The notes beneath the pieces were generated by a model that searched no databases, was not told the origin of the DNA, and saw only the letters and a program-made list of their open reading frames with translations. DNA of 64,000 bases from Actinostola sp. cb2023 (taxonomy: Eukaryota; Cnidaria; Anthozoa; Actiniaria; Actinostolidae): assembly GCA_033675265.1 (NCBI GenBank), contig JAUJYZ010001382.1, forward strand, positions 1-64,000, read 5' to 3'. Both the position numbers and the translations under genes were made by a program. How positions within the stretch are numbered: the stretch's first letter is position 1; each line of letters opens with the position of its first letter. Shown here in pieces: positions 55,635 to 64,000 of this stretch.

Positions 55635-56302
55635 GGTGATTCCCTTGTTTTGCATTGCGCACGCTCTACTGCGCACGATTCTGAATAAAATTTTAGTTGA
55701 CGAGCGCGCGCTAACTTACGCCATCGAGCTCGCGCACATTGGAGACCATTGGAAATCGTTAAATATTTCAAGTGTAACTGAAGTTTTCTCAAAATAAATC
55801 GAAAACGAGCACGGTGACCCCCATTTTTTATTCAATAACTTTCATCACACTATAGTTCTCTTGTATATAGCAAAGTATTAAAAAAAGTTAGGATTTCAAA
55901 CATTAAAAAAAATTGAATAAAATTATACGGAGTATCGATTTTTAGACCATCTCGGTGCTTCGAACATCTGTGTTTTTTGTTCTATTTTTCGACAACTATG
56001 CAAAATTCGAGCATTTTCTTACTATCAGACGGTAGGCTAGAGATACAAAAGCAATATCAAACACTTTAGTTCATTATTAATAGTTTGTCTTTTAAGTTGT
56101 GGAAAATTATTTACCCGATCCCGATGTCACGCGAGACTCGACTGAAAGACCTAAAATACCATAATTTCAAAGCAGTGTAGCGCAAAAATAAGCACGGTGA
56201 CCCTCTCTTTTTATTGCATTTTTTGAAACTCCATACCGTAATGTATCACCATGCCAAGTTATAGAAAATTCTAGGATTTGCTTCTTTTTCAAGGGAATCA
56301 CC
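55635..56302. mobile_element. TTAA-flanked non-autonomous DNA transposon (668 bp)
   Basis: The ends GGTGATTCCCTTG and CAAGGGAATCACC are perfect inverted repeats, and TTAA flanks both sides (55631-55634; 56303-56306). Excision with one TTAA leaves the LINE reading frame continuous. Inside, the AGCACGGTGACC box occurs twice (about 55808 and 56192). A TTAA target suggests piggyBac or Kolobok mobilisation; I cannot choose between them. Confidence 0.8.
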
Positions 56303-56353
56303 TTAACAAGTGGACTGACTTGTAATTGCAAATTTTGTGAACAAGACTGACTC

Positions 56354-56800
56354 TTCTATTTAACAATCATGTGATTTATCCTTCACATTATTCACATACA
56401 TAATATATATATATTTCTATATCATTAGCTTTATATTGTTATTCCTTATTACTCTATTAACTTGGTTTAACTCTCTCTCAATTATCAGGGGAACGCCGTT
56501 GAAAGCGTTAGTCAAGAGTAACCTATTCTCAGCGATCTCCCTTGTGCTGTAGATATGAAAATGGGAGTCTGCAGTCGCGTTCGATTAAATATTGCGAATA
56601 CAAGATCAGGGTGGGTGGGTGGGTTCAAATTTCGGAACGGCGACTGAGGAGAGCACAACAGAGAACTAGTGTATGTTTGCTAAGCTCCAGCAAGTGGAAA
56701 ACCCTAAAGTCTCGAAGTGTGATGTGTGATTGTGTCTCATCACAAGCAATTAGCCAAATTGACAAATATCGAGGGATGTATAAATAGTCAGGGAATCCCG
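56354..56800. other. Non-coding stretch after the LINE
   Basis: AT-rich DNA with a (TA)n tract near 56400-56420. No gene or clear repeat is seen before the GTTCGA array. Confidence 0.5.
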
Positions 56801-56805
56801 AAACG

Positions 56806-56912
56806 TCGAGTTTGGAATCGAGTTCGAGTTCGAGTTCGAGTTCGAGTTACGGTTCGAGTTACGGTTCGAGTTACGGTTCGAATTACGGTTCGAGTTATGA
56901 ATTCGTTGAAAT
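56806..56912. repeat. GAGTTC / GAGTTACGGTTC minisatellite
   Basis: Four to five GAGTTC hexamers are followed by four GAGTTACGGTTC 12-mers. The reverse-complement arrangement occurs at 59680-59757, with the same flanking words (GAGTTTGGAATCGAGTTC here, its complement there), so the two are an inverted pair about 2.8 kb apart. Confidence 0.85.
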
Positions 56913-57061
56913 TTACTTTGTTAAAATCTCTCTTTTGTATATCGGGCATTTTAAGAAACGTTTTGTACTCGAAAAATAAAAATTGTGTGAACCTGCAAAT
57001 AAATAGGTACCGGTACATCAAGAACTACACTGAAGGCAGGAAATAGACCGTCTGTATTTAT

Positions 57062-58240
57062 AAAATCACTTTTATATAACGCGCGCTCTGATTGGCTGAT
57101 TAGCCGTGTTTCATGAGGCTATGCAAACACGGTTTTCGGCCAAGACATGTCAAAGAGCGATTCAGTGAATTTGAACGACATTTGTTTGTTGTCAAAAATC
57201 ATTTTATTTTCTAAATACATTTTTAACAACGACCATGGAATCATATTTCTTTCTTGTTATCTCTAGTTTAAGTGTTGTCCAGTTATGTTGTTGCTGTTTT
57301 CAAACTGAGAAACTTCAAGGTTTGTCAATAACAAAAATTTCAATACGCTTACGCTTCAAAGAAGCGACGACAAATGGTTGACATTTGTGTACAATATCGA
57401 AGAAAAAATAAATATCTTAACTGCTCAGGATTCTCAAACACAGTACTCAGTCGTTTGTTGAAATGTAGAGCTAATAAACGATACCATTTCCATACTAAAC
57501 GAAGCGTTTCTTGTAGCTACAAACAACAAATTTAAGCTTGCAATAAGTACGGCCTTACAGCCGTGTGTGAAAAATGTCCAACTGTACAGCAAAGTTTTCA
57601 CCTCTTTCTTTAGCAAGAAAAGTGTTTAAGAGAAAACAATAGCTTCTGGTGTCTCAGGAACGTCCATCTTTGACTTATTCTAGTCGAACAAAGCGAGGAA
57701 ATCATAGAAAATACGACAAAGTCTGCATTTCGGCTACTTGACTTCGGCTACTTCTCCATTCATCAAATTCACAACTATTTCAGCCGGATTGTTTTGGCGA
57801 TTTTGCTTCCTTTTTAAGTGTACAGAGTTCACATAAGAAGTCCAGAAAATACATATTTCTGTAGTTTTCTATCAAATTATGAGTCGCTTTGTCTAAACTT
57901 GATTTCTTTCGTGAAATTTCATTGGATATCACGCGATTTCTGACGCTTTTCAGGAGAATCGCACATTTGATCACTGAAAACTTGCGTAAATAAGTATAAT
58001 ATTCCTAAATAACCTTGTAGTTATTTTATAAAAGAAATAAAAAACGTTTTTCCGTGTTTGCACAGGCTGATGAAAACCTCGGGAAAGTTTGGGAGAACTC
58101 TCGAGCAGGTGAGAACGACCCTCGACCTGCGGTCTCGGGTTTTCACTGTCTGCTCTCGAGTTCTCCCAAACTTCCCCTCGGTTTGCATAAGCCTGTGCAA
58201 ACACGGAAAACGTTTCTTATTTCTTAAATGTAGGTTAGAA
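57062..58240. repeat. Foldback-rich region related to the left tandem unit
   Basis: It begins with CGCGCGCTCTGATTGGCTGA and a short hairpin (CCGTGTTTCATGAGGC). The segment 57900-58060 resembles 2030-2190 in tandem unit A (TTCTGACGCTTTTCAGGAGA and GTAGTTATTTTATAA shared). A palindrome at 58026-58235 has arms AAATAAAAAACGTTTTTCCG and its near complement. The whole may be one dispersed element. No gene is identified. Confidence 0.5.
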
Positions 58241-58811
58241 TACGCGTATCTTCGTTTTCATAAGTGAAAAGGAGAAAGGAAAACCCTCAGTACTGACAAT
58301 GCATTCCTGAAATTCCTGTGCGCTTCGACAAAATATACCCTGCGAGCAGAGGTTTTTTTCTCGCCGTTTCCTGGGCGAGTAGAACAAAAAAAAGGCTTAT
58401 GATCTTTTGCGAAACGAAACGATGCGATACGATGCGAAACGATGCGATATATGTTATTGCCGTTGGAGCGAAGCTTAGCTAAAGATGGCTTATATAGTCT
58501 ATATATTAAAACGTTTCACGTATATGACAGCGGATATCACATCCCAATCAGAATGGACCGTTCCCACGGATGAAATGGACAAGAAACGATTGCGAAATCA
58601 AAACATTTCTACGTGCATGGAAGATTGTCAAACCACTGGGTGAATCAGTAAAATTCAAGAATCTCTATAACGTGTAACGATGACACAAGTATAACGAACC
58701 ATTTTCTTCCACTTATCTTCATCCTTTCAAACAGAAAACCCCAATTTTATACAAACAAACATATTTTTTAGCATATTTTTACAGTCTCAAATAATAAATT
58801 GTTATCATGAT
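58241..58811. other. Non-coding stretch
   Basis: Unique-looking DNA with a small GATGCGAAAC/GATGCGATAC repeat near 58420-58450. No exon or RNA gene is recognised. Confidence 0.45.
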
Positions 58812-58812
58812 A

Positions 58813-59073
58813 CAGTCATTCTCAAAAAGGTTATCCAGATGAAAAGACTACAATACTACAATAAAGTCACGTGATTCATTATGTTTTCAATTTCCTCATG
58901 TTGAATTTCAATTTGAGATGCAAAAGTACACGGCATTATGAGAACTGAATGTAATGATGCTGGTATCAACTCGCAGTACCGCGCGCAGAAATTGAAAATA
59001 TAATGAATCACGTGACTTTATTGTAGTATTGTAGTCTTTTCATCTGGACAACCTTTTTGTTTGTGAATGACTG
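58813..59073. mobile_element. TA-flanked foldback MITE (261 bp)
   Basis: The ends CAGTCATTCTCAAAAAGG and its near complement form about 90-base inverted arms. TA flanks both sides (58811-58812; 59074-59075). CAG...CTG termini with a TA target match the style of the element at 43074-45258, although sequences beyond the first bases differ. Confidence 0.7.
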
Positions 59074-59075
59074 TA

Positions 59076-59679
59076 TGTCTACTAATTGTGTCATGATGAA
59101 CATTGCACAATGCTGTAATACTGACTCCCCTAAAACACTTCTCTCGTGTTCTGATCAGTCCCCGCGTGCTATAAATCTGCACCGTGATAGCACGCGTGCT
59201 CGTTTTCTATTTCTTCATTACGTTTACTTATTAACTTAAAAACACTCATTGAACAGTGGAGTACACACATTACATCAAGCATTAATATTTGTTGCGATAA
59301 TCATTTCACGTGATCCGTGCATAATGTGTTCAGTACCTACGGGTCCTACGGCAAGATACGTAGAAAGTCGAAATTATTGCTCGATATTCGTAAATTTCAT
59401 GTTCTAAGATGGGAGCCTCGTTGAAGTTGTCTTTCATTGCGTTTTTTAGTTTTATTAAAACTCGAGATTTGTTCAGAGCGTAGAATTATTTTAAAGCATG
59501 GCTAGTACTGTGGGTTTTCCCTGTGCCCTGTCACGTATTAAAGGCTACGCATCTCACCTTCATATAGTATAGTTGATATATATTAATTTCAGTTCACGAA
59601 GTAAATTTCAACGAATTAATTCACGAAAAGTTTTGTCGAAGAACGAATAAACCCTGGGATCCAGGGTCGGACTAGGACG
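59076..59679. other. Non-coding stretch
   Basis: No convincing coding region, RNA gene or repeat is seen before the CGAACT-type array. Confidence 0.45.
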
Positions 59680-59757
59680 CACCATAACTCGAACTATAAC
59701 TCGAACCGTAACTCGAACCGTAACTCGAACTCGAACTCGAACTCGATTCCAAACTCG
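59680..59757. repeat. GAACTCGAACTC minisatellite, inverse of 56806-56912
   Basis: Reads ATAACTCGAAC, CGTAACTCGAAC (twice) and CGAACT hexamers, the reverse complement of the array at 56806-56912. Confidence 0.85.
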
Positions 59758-59889
59758 ATCATTCATGACTCGTTATGTGATAGTCACATACAGCCCTATA
59801 ATTCTCCAGGTTTTTCATGTAAAGTGACTTGACATGACTGATCATTACTACGCAGCCCCGTAAGGGACCTGCACTCTTTACATCTGTGC

Positions 59890-60348
59890 CGATCGAGTTC
59901 ACGGTCGAGTTGCCGGTCTACTTTTTGGTCGAGTTTCTGGTCGAGTTGTCGTAAACACATATTAACTCTTCTTGGGTCGGTCGAGTTGTCGGTCGAGTTG
60001 TCGACCGAGTCGTTGGTCGAGTCGTTGGTCGAGTTGTCGGTCGAGTTGTCGGTCGAGTTGTCGGTCGAGTTGTCGGTCGAGTTGTCGGCCGAGTTGTCGG
60101 CCGAGTTGTCAGTCAGTTGTCGGCCGAGTTGTCGGTCGAGTTGTTGGCCGAGTTGTCGGCCGAGTTGTCGGCCGAGTTGTCGGTCGAGTTGTTGGCCGAG
60201 TTGTCGGTCGAGTTGTCGGTCGAGTTGTCGGTCGAGTTGTCGGCCGAGTTGTCGGCCGAGTTGTCGGTCGAGTTGTCAGTCGAGTTGTCGGCCGAGTTGT
60301 CGGTCGAGTTGTTGGCAGAGTTGTCGGCCGAGTCGTTGTCGGTGCACC
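59890..60348. repeat. 12-bp GTCGGTCGAGTT minisatellite
   Basis: About 35 units of GTCGGTCGAGTT with GTCGGCCGAGTT and GTTGGTCGAGTT variants. Long Arg/Ser/Val-rich frames on the plus strand and Asn/Asp/Ser-rich frames on the minus strand are artefacts of a stop-free 12-mer. Confidence 0.95.
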
Positions 60349-60393
60349 TAGATCGCGGGTCCAGGTTCAAATCTGGGCGCGTGGCTTTCAAAG

Positions 60394-60603
60394 ATGGCGG
60401 ATCGTGATGGACTAATTAGAGCATTACTGGATGGAGCATTATTTTCAATATTAGGATACCATCACGCAGATATCCTTTCCTGCCATCTCCTGCCGTTGCA
60501 CGACTACGTCCTAAGTCTTAGACAAATGAAGAGAATACTTGCATGTACAGGGCTTCAAAGACGTCAAAACTCTTCCGATTTGAGAACGATATTAATTCAG
60601 TAA
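60394..60603 (+). pseudogene. N-terminal helix-turn-helix fragment of a transposon-type integrase protein
   Basis: 69 residues starting MADRDGLIRALLDGALF and continuing [20 protein letters not shown] before a stop. The pattern (MADRD start, a resolvase-like helix-turn-helix, then SLRQ-KRIL-GL-RR) is one I recall from animal proteins with a downstream rve/DDE integrase domain. No catalytic domain follows, so this is a truncated remnant. Its C-terminal two-thirds is duplicated at 45549-45674. The family name is unverified. Confidence 0.4.
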
Positions 60604-60910
60604 TTTTTGGAGAAATATATATATACATTATTGTAAGAACCACACAAAGACACACTGTAATTTATTTGGTAGAATTTTGAATATTTATATTCGTGGTATT
60701 AAAATACAGAGAACGAAAAATGTCCATACATAATATTAATAACTAGACGCTTCAAAAAAAAAAAAAAAAGACAACCAACAAAAAAAAAAAAACTAGGCGC
60801 TCCACGTTGCACGCACTCGGTGGGCTGAAAAAAGCTGCCGTAAGATGTTGTAAATTGAAATAAAAGACATTAAGACGCCCGAGTTCACGCTGTTTCATCT
60901 TATGTACTAC

Positions 60911-61720
60911 CTATAGCTTACAGTGTTTGTTTGTGCTCCACCCACTAAGTGTAGAATGTCGAGCCAGACAATATCTACCCAGTAATAAGCTATTTGTACA
61001 ATGCTCTTTCAGATATCGTTCAACAAACAGACCTAGAAATCCTGATAATAGCCTTGCAACAGAGATCCCAACTTCTACAGACACAATTGCGGTGACTTTG
61101 TCTTCTGCTTCTGTATAAAGAGACGCGGCACGACCAATACAGTTAACACCAGTAGTACCTTGGAGCAGTCCCTGGACAAAGATTAGTGCTAACACAACGT
61201 AAACTTTTGGAACGAAACGGTACCAGGAAGCGAACAGGAAGAACATCAAGCAGCCAACGTTCAGGGAAACAGGAATCCACAATTTTCGAATTTTAAAATG
61301 CTCTATCCACTGACTGCACAAACTTGCCACAAGAAACGATTTCTATTCCGCCGAAGAGAAACCCAATGTCGCTGAGTAATCTGTAGTACTGATAGTGATC
61401 ACGAGGTGGGAATGGAGAGTTGGGGAATGTCAGAGTTGACAGAACGGCCGCTATTGAGAGTTGGAAGGAATAGTTACCGATGATCATATAGGTAAATAAA
61501 GGGATAACTTTGAACACTTGAAGCAGAACGTTGGTCTTCTGTGAGGTTTGATCTTCTAAAGCTGTGTACTTGATATCATGGCGGTTAGTAGCACTTTTTA
61601 TGGATTGATTTCTTAAGGGTTCTTTGTTGAGAAAAGCATAGAAGAGTATTGGTAGAAAACACAACGGTATAAGGCCAGCTACAGCTAGACGAGGTGCCAC
61701 ACAAAGCCATGTAGTCAGAC
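60911..61720 (-). pseudogene. CLN3: CLN3 family, copy 3: exon 2 only in window, frameshifted
   Basis: Exon 2 starts at 61720 after an AG acceptor, with the same TTATTATTATTTCAG context as copy 1, and ends at the stop at 60911. It is about as similar to copy 2 as to copy 1. One extra base in AAGAAACG (61331-61338; AAGAACG-type in copies 1 and 2) shifts the frame mid-exon, so two frames cover it (61700-61293 and 61330-60911). Exon 1 would lie upstream on the minus strand, but the intron is interrupted at 62113 by a transposon that leaves the window, so its presence is unknown. The C-terminus (TNKHCKL) resembles copy 2 rather than copy 1. Confidence 0.8.
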
Positions 61721-62112
61721 CTGAAATAATAATAATAATTTAATAATCTCTAATGCGCAAAATCAATGAAAATTATTTAATGCGCATGAATTTGCGAGTA
61801 AGACAGTCTATCACTTGTCAGGTACTCAGTCTGTCGGCTGATAATGTAACTCCAACTGCCGCCATCTTGAACATGGAGACAATGTTAATTCGAGAGAGTG
61901 CATGTTATAGCTCTTTTAAATAAAGTTATCTCGTACAAAAAATGCATTATATAACTCTAGTCAGGTTGAAAAACAACTTTGTAAAATTAATAGTCTAATA
62001 ATAGTGCTGTTGGTGCGTCACAAACAAATGCACCAAATGTTAGGCCGATACAGAGCGAATAAACTGCTGAACTCCGTTATTACAATCAGCAGACAGACCG
62101 GTCGCTCTGGTC
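61721..62112 (-). other. Intron of CLN3 copy 3 up to the transposon
   Basis: Matches the copy 1 intron from 34452 back to about 34150, including GCAGACAGACCGGTCGCTC and AACATTTGGTGCATTTGTT (in inverse). The match to copy 1 stops at the element boundary, which fixes the insertion site. Confidence 0.75.
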
Positions 62113-64000
62113 ACTGGCAGCCCAACCATTGCTTTTGAGACTACTAAATAATGAATAAAGTGATATTTGCGTCTTTTTTTGATGGGTTTCCTGTGGTAGA
62201 GCGCGCGCGCGCAATACGTATTATGTTGGGTTCCCTGTGCATAGAAATTGATGATGTTGGGATCCCTGTGTGCGTCCCGCGCGTCCCGCAGTACATGTGT
62301 ATATTGAGACAAGGTATGAAACTGATGGCGTATCATGGCCTGATGTGCGGCGCAAGTAGCTGGTGCACTTTTCCGTGAGCCGAAGAGCCGAAGTCGTCGT
62401 ACGCTACAGGCCCGTGGGGGGTACCCAGGGTTAAGTCGTTATTTTGTCGCTAATGGTGGGGCGTGGAAGAGAAGTTAATATCAAGAAAGACTGATTTTTT
62501 CGGTGTAAACGTTGGGATTCTTTTCCCTATTCATGGTAAGTTTAGAAGTTCACAATTCATGTCAACTTTAAGTAAATTTAGAAGAAATTTGACGGTTTTA
62601 AAGTAGTCCTTTTTCATTTTGAATGGTGGAGAAACTTTGGATATATGTTTTGCTCGACACGTGAGAAAGTTTTGTTGAAAATAAACTGAACTAAAAGTAC
62701 TTTTTGTCATGGTTTTTACGTAGTAGTTTTCTCTAAATGTTCTCTAATAAAAGGACTTATCTATACTAGGGCAGAAGGGCTGCTTAATACTCCTCAACAA
62801 ATCAGTTTTTTCCCATAAATTATGACTGAGCTATTTGACTTGTGTAGTTCAGTGTCAGTGATTGAAATACACTTCAACAAGGAACCTCTTTCAACTGACT
62901 GATGGTACTTTATCTGTTTAAACATTACTGAGTGTTTGACATAATTTTGTACTTTACTTATAGTTCTTCTGACACAAGGGAACGCCAACACAGCATAAAC
63001 CATCTGAAGCAAAAATATAGACGAGCTGCCGTGAACTAAAATATTAACAGTTGTTCGTTATTGTCATTGAAATAGCACAACACATTTAGCAAATAAGCTT
63101 ACTATCATCTGAGAGAAACACAGAGTAATTTTAACGGCGTATTTTTCGTAAGAACGTAAGTAAGCTTATCGCTTCCAACTTCGATGTTTGTTATTCATTC
63201 ACAACTTGTCGATTGTGTAAAATATTTATTTCATTGTTATTATTTATCCATGCTAGTGACTACATTGCACAGAAATAACGGCAAAACTGTGTGTAAAAAG
63301 CTAGTAAACTTTTATTGTTGAAATAAATACGTTTGTTTGTCATTTTGTGTACAAATACTGATACTAAATATTGAGACTATTCAGCATTTATAAAACACAA
63401 TGCGTCAATTTTGAAGATTTTAATCGATAAAAATCAAAATACAAAAACAAATAATTTACAGAAGTCAAAACAGAAAACAAAGAAAGTATATAGTAGATGT
63501 TTTGACTCATGTTTAGTGAACATATAAATGTTAAAACTTGCCAAAAAGAGCACAGTTCAGTTCTGCCGAGCGCTTGTCGATGCCTTCTCGAAGGTAAAAT
63601 CCGACTGCTTCACGGAAAAGTGCACCAGCTACTTGCGCCGCACATCGGGCCACGACGCTCAAAATTTCAAAAATTAGTTTCTCAGCGTACGTTGAAGTTA
63701 GACGACTGACACTTACAAAGTATTTCGAGAATACGGTAAAGTTTAGTTATTCGAAGAAAAAATGAATTGTCACGTCATTTTGACAAAGATTAGGGGAAAA
63801 AACGCATTTGTCACGTGACCTAGTTTCATACCTTGTGTAAATATACACATTTGCTGCGGGCGCATCCCGCAGGACGCACACAGGAAGCCCAACATAGGAC
63901 ATTACTCAACACAGGAACCCAACATAATACGTATTGCGCGCGCGCTCTACTACAGGAAGCCCATCAAAAAAAGACGCAAATATCATTTTTTTATTGAATT
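62113..64000. mobile_element. Second hAT-like non-autonomous element, truncated by window end
   Basis: Begins ACTGGCAGCCCAACCATTGC, matching the end of the 18617-20653 element, and carries the same GCGCGCGC-rich and GTGCACTTTTCCGTGA blocks, but internally in opposite orientation (for example 63560-63650 is the inverse of 19020-19110). The 8 bases before it, CTCTGGTC (62105-62112), would be one target duplication. The right terminus lies just beyond 64000. No transposase frame is visible. Confidence 0.8.

Larger units (their letters stand above)
54832..56350 (+). pseudogene. LINE (CR1/jockey-like) ORF2 C-terminus, interrupted twice
   Basis: The plus frame from 54840 reads KLSALRRIRNL, then after a shift KLYNVFILPHLEYCSPL and DKLENANFYCLRNVLKLPH, the thumb region after the RT domain in CR1/jockey-type LINEs. 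It resumes near 55400 with PTYIKNLFKIRHSCYNLRG, SHRSFTYISTRMWNFLPNDV and FRSALRAMNL, the usual LINE C-terminus. About 285 bases of foldback DNA (55104-55390) and a TTAA-flanked element (55635-56302) interrupt it. After the second insertion the frame continues about 17 codons to a stop near 56353. The polymerase domain is missing, consistent with 5' truncation. Confidence 0.75.

Noticed and set aside
59972..60415. Arg/Ser-rich 147-residue frame and Asp/Asn/Ser-rich opposite frame
   Set aside because: Products of the 12-bp GTCGGTCGAGTT array.

Overview
This window is eukaryotic DNA from an animal genome. It has spliced genes with GT-AG introns, animal-type retrotransposons (Ty3/gypsy, DIRS, LINE, Penelope-like, Crypton), dense foldback/MITE DNA transposons and long satellite arrays. 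The mixture resembles a marine invertebrate, perhaps a cnidarian; that taxonomic guess is inference only. There is no bacterial gene organisation, CRISPR array or operon.

Layout. (1) 1-17,500: no host gene. A 3.75-kb unit is repeated in tandem (1-3763, 3764-7510, partial 7511-8140) and runs into a giant near-perfect palindrome (arms 6461-11954 and 11997-17482, centre about 11,976). The arms carry GC-rich and 64-bp minisatellites, a tRNA-like relic and several small foldback elements. (2) 17,500-25,700: nested repeats, including a 2,037-bp hAT-like element with a perfect 8-bp target-site duplication sitting inside a 37-bp minisatellite, a poly-G/poly-C foldback, other foldbacks and tRNA-like fragments. 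(3) 25,717-31,957: a nearly complete Ty3/gypsy LTR retrotransposon on the minus strand, with gag, protease-RT-RNase H-integrase, primer-binding site, polypurine tract and a 4-bp duplication. (4) 32,400-35,270: a two-exon CLN3 (battenin)-family gene on the plus strand, then a decayed Crypton tyrosine-recombinase element (35,847-37,231, minus). (5) 38,388-45,430: a DIRS-type retrotransposon (minus). Its recombinase reading frame is inflated by about 31 in-frame copies of a 105-bp repeat, and its RT is split by a 2,185-bp TA-flanked DNA element. (6) 45,430-50,100: a second, intact-looking CLN3-family gene (minus), with a 1.1-kb CAAG/CAAA microsatellite downstream. (7) 51,340-54,560: an orphan copy of the CLN3 5' flank that has expanded into a 73-bp satellite, then an 88-bp satellite. 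(8) 54,600-60,400: a LINE 3' end broken by two DNA elements, more foldbacks, and 12-bp minisatellites. (9) 60,480-62,112: a third CLN3-family copy (minus, exon 2 only in view, frameshifted); its intron is interrupted by a second hAT-like element that runs off the window end.

The only host genes I can support are the three CLN3-family copies and their orphan 5' flanks, which form one local duplication cluster. Everything else is mobile or repetitive. Most differences between near-identical copies are single-base indels, so some frameshifts and part of the palindrome may reflect sequencing or assembly error rather than biology. I found no convincing evidence of a wholly new biological system. 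The strongest unusual signals are the in-frame amplified recombinase segment, the CLN3 cluster, and the palindrome.
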